A stretch of 64,000 nt of DNA from Salinibaculum sp. SYNS191 (GTDB lineage: Archaea; Halobacteriota; Halobacteria; Halobacteriales; Haloarculaceae): assembly GCF_037338445.1 (NCBI RefSeq), contig NZ_CP147838.1, positions 1,364,001-1,428,000 of the forward strand, written 5' to 3'. Position numbers and translations under genes: made by a program. The notes under the pieces were generated by a model. That model had not been told where the DNA came from, did not search any database, and saw nothing but the letters and a program-made list of their open reading frames with translations. This document shows positions 22,647 to 32,674 of the stretch, one piece after another (position 1 is the stretch's first letter; each line of letters opens with the position of its first letter).

Positions 22647-23227
22647 CCGAGGCGGTCGAGCGTCTCGCTACCCCCGGCGACGATGCCGACAGACAGCGCG
22701 ACCTTCAGCGCGTCACCGACGGCGAAGGGAGCCATGAAACTCGCCGCCCGCGCCAGCGTCCACCCCTGGACATCAGCGAGCCAGGGGACGCCGACGCCGT
22801 AGATGGGCACCAGCGCGAGGACGAGCGCGACGGCGGCGACGGCGGCCGAGATGTCGCCAAAGGGCGTCGGCGTGGCCGACCGGTGGACGACGGCACCGAT
22901 GACCACGGCCGCCAGCAGGAACCCGACGAGGAAGCCGCCGGTCGGCCCGAGAACGTAGCCGACGCCGGCCCCGCCGTCGGAGAACACCGGCGCGCCGGCG
23001 AGGCCGACGACGAGATACAGGAGAACGGAGAAGCCGCCCCAGACCGGGCCGAGCAACAACCCGGCGAAGAAGACCGGGAACGGCTGGAAGGAGAAGGGAA
23101 CCCCGCCCGGAAGCGGAATCGAGACCTGGGAGAGGACGGCCGTCAGCGCGGCCAGCAACACCGCCACTGCGACGTGGGAGACTGTCGTGTCCGGCACGAG
23201 TTCGACCGATTCGTGACGCTCTGACAT
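22643..23227 (-). CDS. bioY: Biotin ECF transporter substrate-binding component BioY
   Basis: 194 residues with six hydrophobic segments and the BioY signature region VSIPLPGGVPFSFQPFPVFF followed by AGLLLGPVWG and GPTGGFLVGFLLA. It captures biotin in the membrane and works with BioM and BioN. Start at 23227, following an AT-rich promoter-like stretch. Confidence 0.92.
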   Translation of the reverse strand: MSERHESVELVPDTTVSHVAVAVLLAALTAVLSQVSIPLPGGVPFSFQPFPVFFAGLLLGPVWGGFSVLLYLVVGLAGAPVFSDGGAGVGYVLGPTGGFLVGFLLAAVVIGAVVHRSATPTPFGDISAAVAAVALVLALVPIYGVGVPWLADVQGWTLARAASFMAPFAVGDALKVALSVGIVAGGSETLDRLG

Positions 23228-23281
23228 GCCACTGGCACTCTCGTCAACCCTAAAAGAAATGCCGGTTTACGGCACGCGCCG

Positions 23282-23689
23282 CTACCGGCGGACGGTATCG
23301 AGGAAGCCGAGCCACTTCTTGTGGTCCGCTATCTTCGCGCTGTGGGCGTGGTCGCCAAAGTCGGGATGGCGGATGTTCTCCAGGGCGTTGAGCGCGCGGT
23401 CGATGCCGACCACCTCGTCGGCGATGGCCTCGGCGGTGTCGAGGGCCAGCGACTCCGTCTCCAGCCGCTCCACGCGGCGGGCGCGGGCTTCCCGGAGTGC
23501 CCGCTTTGCCTCGGTGAGTTTCTCCTCGGCCTCCGGGGGGATGCGGTCGACCTTCCGCGTCTCTATCAGGAACTCGCTGAGGTGGAGTTCGTCACCGGCG
23601 AGAGTGATGGTGTCGGGAATCTGTGCACCGATTGTCGCTCCCTGACTGTTGATACGTGCGAGCAGTTCCTCCCGCTGTGCCTCGTCCAT
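23282..23689 (-). CDS. Haloarchaeal helical protein (DUF5788-like), 135 aa
   Basis: MDEAQREELLARINSQGATI starts a protein with a short beta segment (PDTITLAGDELHLSEFLIET) and long helices (EAEEKLTEAKRALREARARR) ending in a helix-rich tail. The pattern matches a widespread haloarchaeal family that I associate with DUF5788; role unknown. It lies between rpsG and bioY. Confidence 0.7.
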   Translation of the reverse strand: MDEAQREELLARINSQGATIGAQIPDTITLAGDELHLSEFLIETRKVDRIPPEAEEKLTEAKRALREARARRVERLETESLALDTAEAIADEVVGIDRALNALENIRHPDFGDHAHSAKIADHKKWLGFLDTVRR

Positions 23690-23778
23690 GCCGGAGGCGT
23701 AGGAGGAGACGTCAGAAAAGCGTTCACTCACCGCGGGACGGGAAATAGCCGCAGTGTCGAGACGAGAGAACGACGGGG

Positions 23779-24387
23779 TTACCGCGCGGCGGCCGCGACG
23801 CGCTCTTTCTCTTCTTTCTGGTTGACCGCGTAGGTGCCGACGTCGTTGTTGGCGGCACCGATGAGCTGGTTGGCCAGCGCCTCGGCGACGTCGGTGTCGG
23901 TCTTGAAGGAGTCGTTGTAGACGCCCTCGGCGAGGAACTTCAGCGCCTGGTCGACGCGCCGCTGCGGCGAGATGTCGACGGCCTTCGGGACGGAGATGCC
24001 ACCGTACTTCAGGCGGACGGTCTCCTCCCGCGGCGCGGAGTTCTCGACGGCGCGGGCGAGCACCTGCACCGGGTTCTCGTCGGTCCGGTTGTGGATGGAC
24101 TCGAAGGCCTCGCGGGTTATCTTCGTGGCCATCTGCTTTTTGCCGGTGTTCTCCTCGGTCTGCATCAGGCGGTTGACGAGCCGCTCGACGATGCTGATTT
24201 CGCTCTTCTTGAACTGCTTGTCGGCGTGGCGGCCCATCGTGTGCGCGATGGGCGTGACGGTGATGTACCGCTCCGTCGACGGGTCGTGGTACTCGATGTC
24301 GTCGACCGACCACGTGCCGAAGAGCTTCGCGTTGCTCGTCTCTTCCTCGTTCCCGGGAGCCTCCGGGTCGGGCTGATCTGCGCTCAT
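23779..24387 (-). CDS. rpsG: 30S ribosomal protein S7 (uS7)
   Basis: 202 residues. An acidic haloarchaeal N-terminal extension precedes the S7 core: VERLVNRLMQTEENTGKKQM, NPVQVLARAVENSAPREETV and the C-terminal GTYAVNQKEEKERVAAAAR. Initiates small-subunit 3' domain assembly. It starts 1 bp after the rpsL stop. Confidence 0.95.
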   Translation of the reverse strand: MSADQPDPEAPGNEEETSNAKLFGTWSVDDIEYHDPSTERYITVTPIAHTMGRHADKQFKKSEISIVERLVNRLMQTEENTGKKQMATKITREAFESIHNRTDENPVQVLARAVENSAPREETVRLKYGGISVPKAVDISPQRRVDQALKFLAEGVYNDSFKTDTDVAEALANQLIGAANNDVGTYAVNQKEEKERVAAAAR

Positions 24388-24388
24388 G

Positions 24389-24817
24389 TTATCGCACCGG
24401 CTTCTCCGCGTTGCCGCGCACCAGTTCGATCATCGAGACGCCGTTGACCTTCTCGACCTTGTAGTTCACGCCCGAGAGGTCGCCCATCGCACGACCCTTC
24501 GCCCCGCCGATGCCGGCGATGGTGACCTCGTCGTGCTCGTCGATGAAGGAGATAGCGCCGTCACCGGGACAGAACGCCGTCACCTGCTTGCCGTTCTTGA
24601 TGAGCTGGACCCGGACGCACTTCCGGATTGCCGAGTTGGGCTGTTTCGCTTCGATACCGACCTTCTCCAGTACGATGCCGCGCCCCTGTGGCGCGCCCTC
24701 GAGGGGGTCGGACTTCTCCCGCAGACCCCGCTCGCGGCGCGCGTATTTGGAGTCGGACCACCGGTGTTTCTGGCGGTCCTTCTTGAGCTTGCGCGCGGCG
24801 TACTTGCCGTTCGCCAT
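24389..24817 (-). CDS. rpsL: 30S ribosomal protein S12 (uS12)
   Basis: 142 residues, archaeal length. Contains [20 protein letters not shown] and the functional loop [20 protein letters not shown] that lies at the decoding centre. The basic N-terminus is [20 protein letters not shown]. First of the rpsL-rpsG pair, now separated from nusA by two rightward genes. Confidence 0.96.
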   Translation of the reverse strand: MANGKYAARKLKKDRQKHRWSDSKYARRERGLREKSDPLEGAPQGRGIVLEKVGIEAKQPNSAIRKCVRVQLIKNGKQVTAFCPGDGAISFIDEHDEVTIAGIGGAKGRAMGDLSGVNYKVEKVNGVSMIELVRGNAEKPVR

Positions 24818-24981
24818 AGTGAACGTGCGTACCTGACGGAACTACTTAAGGCTCCCTTTTCGGCTTCGCGGAATCGCCCGAATGCGTGTGCGAACGGGTG
24901 GCTCACCGCCGCTGGACGGGCAGTACCGTGTCAGCACGACTCGCCACTAGTTTGATACGGCTGGCAGCGTCTCTCCACTCC

Positions 24982-25845
24982 ATGAGCAGCGAGCGAATCG
25001 TCGACTCCCTCGACCCCGCCGACGCCTTCGCGGCCCTCTCGGACCCGAAACGGGTCGACATCCTCGAAGCCCTCTGGCGGGCCGACGACCAGACGGCGAC
25101 GTTCTCCGAACTCCGCGAGGCCGCCGACATCCGCGACTCCGGGCAGTTCAACTACCACCTGACCAAACTCGCCGACCGCTTCGTCCGGAAGGGCGAGGAC
25201 GGTTATCGGCTGACGCTGGCCGGCCGCCACGTCGTCGGCAGCCTCCTCGTGGGCGCGTACACGACCAGCGAAGGGATGGAACCCGTCCCGCTGGACGACC
25301 CCTGCCCCTTCTGTGGCGGCACCTGGACGTTCCACTACGAGGACGAGCGCGTCCGCATCGACTGCGAGGAGTGCGGGCTGGGCATCGACCTCGACGTCCC
25401 GCCGGGCGTCTTCGCCGGCTACGACAGGGAGGCGGCACCCGACGTCGCGAAGCGCTACGTTCGCCTGCAGTTGCGCACGGCGAGTCACGGCTTCTGTCCC
25501 CTCTGTGAGTACCGCATCGAACCACGAGTCGTCGAACCCGAGGACACGGGCTTCGCGGACGTCGAGTTCCCGCTCGTGCACTACACATGCGAGCGGTGCG
25601 GCGAGGAGGTCATCGCAGAAGTCGGGACGGCCCTCGTGGAACACCCGTCCGTGGTAGCGTTCTTCTACGACCACGGCGTCGACGTCGAGGCGGCACCCCT
25701 CTCGCAGTTCGTCGCCACGGACGACCGGTCCGAGGTTCGACGGCGCGACCCACTGGAGGTCGCAGTCTCCTTCGAATGCGAGGACGAGACGCTGACCGTC
25801 GTGGTCGACGAGCAGTTCCGCGTCCTGTCGACCGACCGCTCCTGA
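24982..25845 (+). CDS. ArsR-type winged-helix regulator with zinc ribbons
   Basis: 287 residues. N-terminal wHTH (AFAALSDPKRVDILEALWRA; FNYHLTKLADRFVRKGEDGY) like ArsR-type regulators; then a ligand or dimer region with three C-x2-C sets (CPFCGGTW, CEECGLG, CPLCEYR and CERCGEE), i.e. zinc ribbons. No TM. It has its own promoter and lies opposite to rpsL, inserted between nusA and rpsL. Target genes unknown. Confidence 0.82.
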   Translation: MSSERIVDSLDPADAFAALSDPKRVDILEALWRADDQTATFSELREAADIRDSGQFNYHLTKLADRFVRKGEDGYRLTLAGRHVVGSLLVGAYTTSEGMEPVPLDDPCPFCGGTWTFHYEDERVRIDCEECGLGIDLDVPPGVFAGYDREAAPDVAKRYVRLQLRTASHGFCPLCEYRIEPRVVEPEDTGFADVEFPLVHYTCERCGEEVIAEVGTALVEHPSVVAFFYDHGVDVEAAPLSQFVATDDRSEVRRRDPLEVAVSFECEDETLTVVVDEQFRVLSTDRS

Positions 25846-25858
25846 GCGGCTCCCTTGC

Positions 25859-25878
25859 TACTGAAAAGATTTTCAGTA
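25859..25878. repeat. 20-bp perfect inverted repeat
   Basis: TACTGAAAA-GA-TTTTCAGTA, 14 bp after the regulator stop and about 60 bp before the next start. Could be an operator for the downstream promoter or a transcript end signal. Confidence 0.5.
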
Positions 25879-25940
25879 ACGACGGTTACAGAAATATCAT
25901 TCAGATTACTCTTATGGGGGACGGGTGCCTCTCATCGAGT

Positions 25941-26141
25941 ATGGCAGCACGAACCTACACGACGACCGCATCGCTCCCGACCGACCACCGTTCGCCCTCG
26001 CCGGACTGGCTCGACACGCCACTCAGCAGTGCGGGACTGACGGTCGTGCTGGCCGTCGTCGCGCTGCTGGCGGTCACCTATCCGCTCCCGACCGCCGCGT
26101 TCGCCACAGGCTGGGTCCTCCAGCGCCTCCTCCGGCACTAA
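25941..26141 (+). CDS. Single-TM small protein, 66 aa
   Basis: MAARTYTTTASLPTDHRSPS leads through a polar N-terminus to one TM helix (AGLTVVLAVVALLAVTYPLP) and a short end (ATGWVLQRLLRH). Short haloarchaeal membrane orphan. Upstream spacer is AT-rich with TATA-like sequence. An alternative in-frame start lies 10 codons upstream. Confidence 0.6.
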   Translation: MAARTYTTTASLPTDHRSPSPDWLDTPLSSAGLTVVLAVVALLAVTYPLPTAAFATGWVLQRLLRH

Positions 26142-26213
26142 CTCGACCACCACCAGCGGGGAGGTGACTGTCAGACAGGTCGAACGCGCCTGAGAAGAAC
26201 AGAACGGGCGTTC

Positions 26214-26639
26214 TCAGGTCAGCTCGATGCCGTCGATGTCGTGGTGCCGTTCGGCGAGCGTGCGGGCGGCGTCGATGTTCCGGCCGTCCTTCCCGATGGC
26301 CGCGCCGCGGTCCTCCTGGGCCACCTCGACGTAGGCCAGGCGGTCGCCGTTCTCGCTTATCGTGACGTTGTACACCGCCGCCGGTTCCAGGGCGTTCGCG
26401 ACGAAATCTTCCGGGTGCTCGGCGTCCTCGACGAGTTTTATCGGTTTACCGATTCGCTCCTCGACGCCGCGGACGTACTCCCCGTCCGCGCCGATGGCCT
26501 GTCCCATCTGTCCGGTTGCAACCAGGAAGATGACCCGGTCGTACTCGTCGTCGACGATGCAGTCCCGGACGGTCGCATCTGTCTCCTCCTCGAACAGCGC
26601 CATCAGCTGGCGCGCTTCGTCCGAGAGGCGAACCGTCAT
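26214..26639 (-). CDS. nusA: NusA-like transcription factor (KH domains)
   Basis: 141 residues, the short archaeal form with two KH-like domains: VIFLVATGQMGQAIGADGEY (first GxxG) and EDRGAAIGKDGRNIDAARTL (second). Lacks the bacterial N-terminal RNAP-binding domain. Follows rpoA2 by 4 bp, the conserved position. Confidence 0.92.
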   Translation of the reverse strand: MTVRLSDEARQLMALFEEETDATVRDCIVDDEYDRVIFLVATGQMGQAIGADGEYVRGVEERIGKPIKLVEDAEHPEDFVANALEPAAVYNVTISENGDRLAYVEVAQEDRGAAIGKDGRNIDAARTLAERHHDIDGIELT

Positions 26640-26643
26640 CGGC

Positions 26644-27849
26644 TCAGTCGGCGCTCTCCGACTCCGACTTCCCCGCGCTCATGCGCAGGTCCACGTCGCC
26701 GGTGCCGAGTTTGATGGGCTTGCCGACGATGACGTTCTCCGTGACGCCGTTGAGGTCGTCGACCTCGCCGTGGACCGCCGCGTCGAGCAGGTGGTTCACC
26801 GTCACCTCGAAGGCTGCCCGCGCGAGCACGGAGTCCTTCGAGCCCGAGATGCCGTGGCGGCCGATGGACTCGATGGTGCCCTCGTTGGTCATGATGTCCG
26901 CGACCAGCATCAGGTGGCGGATGTTCACGTCGTCCAGCCCCTGCTCTTCGAGCGTGTTCATCGTCTCCTCGATGATTGCCTCCCGGGCGGCTTCGATGCC
27001 GAGGTTCTTGTGAATCTCGTGGATGTTGTTACAGGTGGTCCGGGAAGCGTCGACGCCCTCGATGCCGAGGACCTCGCCGAAGTCCGACCCCTCCGTGTAG
27101 AGGACGAACTCCTCGCCCTCGTCGGTCTCCTCCTTGCGGATGACGACGCGGGAGATCTCCTCGATCCCCTTGAAGACGATGTCGGAGAGTTCCTCGACCA
27201 GCTGGAGGAGGTCGCGGTACGACGGCTCCTCGGGGCCGAACTCGATGACGAGCCCGCGGCGCTGGGTCTCGACGCCCAGTTTGGACTCTATCTTGCTGGC
27301 GATCTCCTCGGCGACCTCGCCGGGGTCGTCGACGGTCGGCCACCGCTCCAGCAGCGTCTCCTCGTTGAGCGCGACGCGGACGAGCATGTCCGCGACGTTC
27401 GTTGAGACGTCACCGAGCTGGAGAATCTTCGTCGCCTCGATGTTCCAGACGACCTCGTGGGCGCGCTCGCGGTCCTCCGCGTACTCGCCGTCGAGGTGGA
27501 CGGTCATCATCGGCGTGTCCGGCTCCTTCCGGGCGTCCACAAGCTCGATGAGCCTGGGCAGGCCCTGCGTGACGTCGATCTCCGCGACGCCCGCGTAGTG
27601 GAACGTGTTCATCGTCATCTGGGTCCCGGGTTCACCGATGGACTGTGCCGAGACGGTCCCGACGGGGTCCAGCGGGTCGACGCGGGTGTTGAGGTACTTC
27701 GTCTCGACGGCCTGGGCGATCTCGTTGGCCTGTTCCAGCGTCGGGTCGCGGTCTTCGAGCGTGCGGTACACCTCGTCTTTGAGCCGTCGCGGAAGCTCCG
27801 TGTCCTCCACGAGCGCCTCGATGTCGTCGGAAACGTCGTAGTCGGTCAT
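26644..27849 (-). CDS. rpoA2: DNA-directed RNA polymerase subunit A'' (RpoA2)
   Basis: 401 residues, the C-terminal part of the split largest subunit. [20 protein letters not shown] is the bridge-helix/trigger-loop region and [20 protein letters not shown] lies near the C-terminus. The ATG at 27849 lies 1 bp after the rpoA1 stop, so the far longer frame that runs into rpoA1 is excluded. Confidence 0.96.
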   Translation of the reverse strand: MTDYDVSDDIEALVEDTELPRRLKDEVYRTLEDRDPTLEQANEIAQAVETKYLNTRVDPLDPVGTVSAQSIGEPGTQMTMNTFHYAGVAEIDVTQGLPRLIELVDARKEPDTPMMTVHLDGEYAEDRERAHEVVWNIEATKILQLGDVSTNVADMLVRVALNEETLLERWPTVDDPGEVAEEIASKIESKLGVETQRRGLVIEFGPEEPSYRDLLQLVEELSDIVFKGIEEISRVVIRKEETDEGEEFVLYTEGSDFGEVLGIEGVDASRTTCNNIHEIHKNLGIEAAREAIIEETMNTLEEQGLDDVNIRHLMLVADIMTNEGTIESIGRHGISGSKDSVLARAAFEVTVNHLLDAAVHGEVDDLNGVTENVIVGKPIKLGTGDVDLRMSAGKSESESAD

Positions 27850-27850
27850 G

Positions 27851-30844
27851 TCAGTCGTCCCCCTGAGCCATCCACCAGTCGTCGGCGTGCTCGGAGAGGT
27901 TGGTCCGCTCGGCCTTCCCGCCGAGGAACTGCTCTTTGTCGGCCTCGCTCTCGAACTCGGAGTCGAGCACCTGGTCGGCGATTTCCTCCACGTCGACCGC
28001 GGCCTCGTCCATCCCGCTCGACACTTCGACCGGCGAGGTGCCGTCCTCGCCGAACTCGAACTGGACGACGGTATCGGAGGTGTCCCGGACCGTACCGTCG
28101 TACTGCGTCTCCAGTTCCGACAGCGCGTTGATGAGCCGGCGCTGCAGGTAGCCGGACTTGGAGGTCCGGACTGCCGTGTCGACCAGCCCCTCGCGGCCGC
28201 CCATCGCGTGGAAGAAGAACTCCTTGGGGTCCAGCCCCTCGCGGTAGGAGGCCTCCACGAAGCCGTGGGCCTCCGAGGAGAGGTCGTCCGGCTCGAAGTG
28301 GGAGAGCGTGCGGTCCTCGTAGCCGCGGTTGATGCGCTCGCCGCGGACTGCCTGCTGGCCGACACAGCCGGCCATCTGCGTGAGGTTCAGCATCGAGCCA
28401 CGCGCCCCGGACTCGGCCATGATGACCGCCGGGTTGTCGTCGCTGAAGTGCTCCTCGGCGATGTTCCCCGCGCTGTCGCGGGCCTTGCCCAGCGCCTGCA
28501 TGATCTTCATCTCCAGCGTCTCGTCGACGGTGCGGCCCGGCAGCGATTCGAGTTCGCCGCGGTCGTAGGTCTCGATGAGTTCCTCGACGCGGGCGTTGGC
28601 CTCGTCGATGGCCTCGTCGATCTGCGCCTCGGCCTCCTCCGGGATGGACTCGTCGTCGATACCGATGGAGAACCCGAAGTGCATGATGGTCCGGACCGCG
28701 AGCGACGACACCTCGTTGATGAAGATGCGCCCGCGGGTCTTGGAGTGTTGCTTGGCGATGGTGTCGACGATTTCGCCGCCGAACGCGCCGACGGCGTCCT
28801 CGTCGATGGTCCCGGAGACCAGCTGGCCGTCCTCGATGACGACCGTGTCGCCGGCCGACGACGTGAACTCCAGGTCCAGGCCGGAGGGCAGCAGTTCCGA
28901 GAAGATGGTCCGGCCGGTCCAGTACTCGGTGCCGGTGTCGTCGACGCCGTCCGGCTCCGGCAGTTCGTCGATGCGGGTCGTCCGCAGCAGGTCCAGCGCC
29001 TGCGTCTCGTTGAACTCCGGATTCGTGTTCGTCAGCAGGTAAGTCCCGGTGACGTGGTCCTGGATGGCCCCGAGGATGTTCTCGCCGAAGCGCGGCGAGA
29101 GCATCTGTTCCTGCACGCGCATCAGGACGCGGGCCTCCGCACGGGCCTCCTCGTTCTGGAGGGCGTGCATGTTCATCTCGTCGCCGTCGAAGTCGGCGTT
29201 GTACGGCGGACAGACGACGGTGTTCAGGCGGAACGTCTTGTACGGCATCACGACCACTTCGTGGGCCATGATGGACATCCGGTGCAGCGACGGCTGCCGG
29301 TTGAAGATGACGATGTCGCCGTCGATGAGGTGCCGCGAGACCTCCCAGCCCGCTTCGACCTTCTCCGAGAGTTCCTCGCAGTTCTTCTCGGTGACCTTCA
29401 GGCGGCGGCCGTCCGGCCGTCGGACGTAGTTCGCACCCGGGTGGGCTTCAGGCCCGTTGCGGACGTAGCGGCGGGCCTTGTCCAGGTTCCGCTCGTTGAC
29501 GTTCATCGTCTGGGTCATCTCCTTGGCGACCCGGTCGGGAACCCCGACCTCGTTCAGCGACAGCGTCGGGTCCGGCGAGATGACGGTCCGGGCGGAGAAG
29601 TTCACGCGCTTGCCGGACAGCGAGCCACGGAAGCGACCCTCCTTGCCCTTCAGGCGCTGTGAGAGGGTCTTCAGCGGCCGGCCCGAGCGGTGTCGGGCGG
29701 GCGGCGTCCCCGAAATCTCGTTGTCCATGAACGTCGTGACGTGGTACTGCAGCAGTTCCCAGAGGTCCTCGATGATGAGCTGGGGCGCACCGGCCTCGCG
29801 GTTCTCCATGAACCGCTGGTTGATGCGGATGATGTCCACCAGCTTGTGGGTCAGGTCGTCCTCGGAGCGCTGGCCGTTGTCCAGCGTAATCGAGGGACGG
29901 GCCGTCACCGGCGGCACCGGCAGGACGGTCAGAATCATCCACTCGGGACGGGACTTTTCGGGGTCCATCCCGATGACCTCCAGGTCCTCGTCCGGGATGT
30001 CCTCGAACCAGTCGCGGATGTCCGAGGGCATCAGCTTGTTCATGTCCTCCTCGGTGAGGTCGACGTCGAGCACGTCCTCGATGGCCTCGCGGTCCTCCTC
30101 GCGCGGGCGGAACGACCCGGAGAGAATCTCCTGGACGCGGCTCGGCTCGATACCGGTGCGGTCCGAGAGGTCGTTGGGCGTGATGCGCTCGTCGTCCTCC
30201 TCTTCGGGTTCCATCGCGGCGGCGATGCGTTCCGGGTAGTCCGACGACAGGACGCGCTGGACCTCGTAGTACGTGGTCGGCTTCTCGTGTTTGATGTCGT
30301 ACTGGACCTCGCCGCAGTAGGGACAGCGCTCCTTCTTGGTGTCCGTCGAGGAGCGCCGGCAGGTCCGCATCGCCGACTTGAGTTCGTCGCTCAGGTCCTT
30401 CCCGAGGTCGCGGGCCTCCCGGAGGTTCCGCCGGAACTCGTCGAGCTGGTCGTCGGCCGCCTGACTCGCCGCGTCGAGGTCGACGCGGCCCTCGTCGGCG
30501 TACTTGCCGCCGTCGACGGGCGTCAGCCGGGAACAGTTCCGGCAGGTGCCACGGAGCAGGCGGCGGATGAGCTTGTTGAAGCCGACGTGGATGACCGGCG
30601 CGGCCAGTTCGATGTGGCCGAAGTGACCGTTACAGGAACCGGAGTGCTTGCCGCAGGTCTTGCACTCCAGGCCGGGGTCGATGACGCCCAGCCGGGGGTC
30701 CATCAGCCCCATGTCGATGGGGAAGCCGTCGTCGTCGTAGGTGTCGGCCGTGATGACCTTGGTGGCGCTCATCTCGCGGTACTCCTCGGGGTCCATCAGG
30801 CCGAAACTCAGCCGGTGGATTTCTTTGGGTGCGTGCTGGCTCAT
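27851..30844 (-). CDS. rpoA1: DNA-directed RNA polymerase subunit A' (RpoA1)
   Basis: 997 residues. N-terminal zinc clusters ([17 protein letters not shown]), the catalytic Mg loop [12 protein letters not shown] and the switch/rudder region [20 protein letters not shown] are intact; no intein. Slightly acidic insertions explain the length. Forms the active site with RpoB2/RpoB1 and RpoA2. Confidence 0.97.
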   Translation of the reverse strand: MSQHAPKEIHRLSFGLMDPEEYREMSATKVITADTYDDDGFPIDMGLMDPRLGVIDPGLECKTCGKHSGSCNGHFGHIELAAPVIHVGFNKLIRRLLRGTCRNCSRLTPVDGGKYADEGRVDLDAASQAADDQLDEFRRNLREARDLGKDLSDELKSAMRTCRRSSTDTKKERCPYCGEVQYDIKHEKPTTYYEVQRVLSSDYPERIAAAMEPEEEDDERITPNDLSDRTGIEPSRVQEILSGSFRPREEDREAIEDVLDVDLTEEDMNKLMPSDIRDWFEDIPDEDLEVIGMDPEKSRPEWMILTVLPVPPVTARPSITLDNGQRSEDDLTHKLVDIIRINQRFMENREAGAPQLIIEDLWELLQYHVTTFMDNEISGTPPARHRSGRPLKTLSQRLKGKEGRFRGSLSGKRVNFSARTVISPDPTLSLNEVGVPDRVAKEMTQTMNVNERNLDKARRYVRNGPEAHPGANYVRRPDGRRLKVTEKNCEELSEKVEAGWEVSRHLIDGDIVIFNRQPSLHRMSIMAHEVVVMPYKTFRLNTVVCPPYNADFDGDEMNMHALQNEEARAEARVLMRVQEQMLSPRFGENILGAIQDHVTGTYLLTNTNPEFNETQALDLLRTTRIDELPEPDGVDDTGTEYWTGRTIFSELLPSGLDLEFTSSAGDTVVIEDGQLVSGTIDEDAVGAFGGEIVDTIAKQHSKTRGRIFINEVSSLAVRTIMHFGFSIGIDDESIPEEAEAQIDEAIDEANARVEELIETYDRGELESLPGRTVDETLEMKIMQALGKARDSAGNIAEEHFSDDNPAVIMAESGARGSMLNLTQMAGCVGQQAVRGERINRGYEDRTLSHFEPDDLSSEAHGFVEASYREGLDPKEFFFHAMGGREGLVDTAVRTSKSGYLQRRLINALSELETQYDGTVRDTSDTVVQFEFGEDGTSPVEVSSGMDEAAVDVEEIADQVLDSEFESEADKEQFLGGKAERTNLSEHADDWWMAQGDD

Positions 30845-32671
30845 TTATACTGCGTCCTCCAGTTCGATGCGCGGGGCGATGCCAAGCGCCTTCATCTCGT
30901 CGAGCAGGAGCTTGAACGCGTAAGACATCTCTATCTCGTGGATGTCGGTCTCCTCGTCGCAGTTCGGGCAGTAGACCCGGCGCTGCTCGACGTTCTCGAC
31001 TGCGGCCATGCCACAGTTGGCACAGACGTAGATGTACTCGCGGTCGGACTCGTCGAGCAGGCGCTCCTTGAGCGTCATGGCCGCGCCGTGGCCGATGAAG
31101 ACGTCGCGCTCCATCTCCCCGATACGCAGGCCGCCCTCGCGGGCGCGCCCCTCCGTGGGCTGGCGGGTGAGCACCTGCACGGGGCCACGCGAGCGGGCGT
31201 GAATCTTGTTCGAGACCATGTGGTAGAGCTTCTGGTAGAAGATGGTCCCGACGAAGATCTCCGCCTCGATCTTCTCGCCGGTGATGCCCGAGTACATCGT
31301 CTCCTTGCCGCTGGAGTCGAACCCGTGCTCCTCCAGCGAGCCGCGGAGTTGTTGCTCGTCCTCGCCGGTAAAGGGCGTCCCGTCGACGCGGCGACCCTCC
31401 AGCGCGCCGACCTTGCCGCCGATCATCTCCAGGATGTGGCCGACGGTCATCCGCGAGGGGAGCGCGTGCGGGTTGATGATGAGGTCCGGCACGACGCCCT
31501 CCTCGGTGAAGGGCATGTCCTCCTGGGGCGCGATGTGGCCGACGACACCCTTCTGACCGTGGCGGCTGGCGAACTTGTCGCCCAGTTCCGGGATGCGCTC
31601 GTCGCGCACCTTCACCTTCGACAGCTTCGAGCCGTCTTCGCCCTCCATCAGGGTGACCGTGTCGACGACGCCCGATTCGCCCGAGCGCATCGTGACGCTC
31701 GTTTCACGGCGCTTCTGCGGGGAGAGTCCGCCCATGTCGTCCGGCTCTTCGAGGAACCGGGGCGGGCTGGTCTTCCCGAGCAGGACCGCGTTCTCGTCGA
31801 CCTGCGTCTCGGGGTTGACGAGGCCGTCCTCGTCGAGGTGCGTGTACGCTTCCTCGCCGCGTGCGCCCCGGACTTCGTCGTCCGGAATCTCGAAGCGGTC
31901 CTCCTGACCGCCGGGGTAGCGCCGTTCCTCGCCCTCGTAGGTCCGGAAGAAATGCGAGCGGGCGAGCGCGCGGTCGACCGACCCCTGGTTCATGACGAGC
32001 GCGTCCTCGATGTTGAACCCCTCGTAGCTCATCACGGCGACGACGAAGTTCTGCGCCGCCGGGCGGTCGTCGTAGCCAATCTGTTCGGTGGTCTGTGTCT
32101 TGACCATCGACAGCTGCGGGTAGTGCAGCAGGTGCTGGCGGGTGTCCGGGCGGATGCGGTAGTTCGCGCTCGGCAGCCCCAGCGACTGTTTGATCATCCC
32201 CGACCCCATCGTAATCCGGGGCGAGGCGTTGTGTTCGGGGTACGGAATCATGCCCGCGCCGATGCCGAACATCAGCTGCGGGTCGATTTCGAGGTGGGTG
32301 TGGTTGTCGGTCAGTTCCTCCTCCTCGACGGCGACGTAGATGTCGCCCTCCTCCTCGGCGTCGATGAACTCGACGTAGCCGCGGTCGACGAGGTCCTGGA
32401 ACTCCAGGTCGCCGTCGGTGACGGCCTGGACCTCCTCGTCGGAGATGAGCGGTTCGCCGTCCTCGACGACCAGCAGCGGGCGTCGGGCACGGCCGGCGTC
32501 GGCGTTGACGATGACCTCGCGGGTGCGCTCGTCGACCGAGACGTTGACCATCTCGGAGACGTCCCCCCGGCGACGCGCCTGTCGGATCTGGTGTGCGAGC
32601 TGTTCGGGGTTGGGATGTGTCCCAACCAGACTCCCGTTGACGTAGACTTTGGCTTCTCGTCCCTGACTCAT
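30845..32671 (-). CDS. rpoB1: DNA-directed RNA polymerase subunit B' (RpoB1)
   Basis: 608 residues, C-terminal portion of the split second-largest subunit. Includes GYNIEDA-like region ([20 protein letters not shown]), [14 protein letters not shown] and the C-terminal zinc motif CANCGM...CPNC. It directly abuts rpoA1. Confidence 0.96.
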   Translation of the reverse strand: MSQGREAKVYVNGSLVGTHPNPEQLAHQIRQARRRGDVSEMVNVSVDERTREVIVNADAGRARRPLLVVEDGEPLISDEEVQAVTDGDLEFQDLVDRGYVEFIDAEEEGDIYVAVEEEELTDNHTHLEIDPQLMFGIGAGMIPYPEHNASPRITMGSGMIKQSLGLPSANYRIRPDTRQHLLHYPQLSMVKTQTTEQIGYDDRPAAQNFVVAVMSYEGFNIEDALVMNQGSVDRALARSHFFRTYEGEERRYPGGQEDRFEIPDDEVRGARGEEAYTHLDEDGLVNPETQVDENAVLLGKTSPPRFLEEPDDMGGLSPQKRRETSVTMRSGESGVVDTVTLMEGEDGSKLSKVKVRDERIPELGDKFASRHGQKGVVGHIAPQEDMPFTEEGVVPDLIINPHALPSRMTVGHILEMIGGKVGALEGRRVDGTPFTGEDEQQLRGSLEEHGFDSSGKETMYSGITGEKIEAEIFVGTIFYQKLYHMVSNKIHARSRGPVQVLTRQPTEGRAREGGLRIGEMERDVFIGHGAAMTLKERLLDESDREYIYVCANCGMAAVENVEQRRVYCPNCDEETDIHEIEMSYAFKLLLDEMKALGIAPRIELEDAV

Positions 32672-32674
32672 GTG

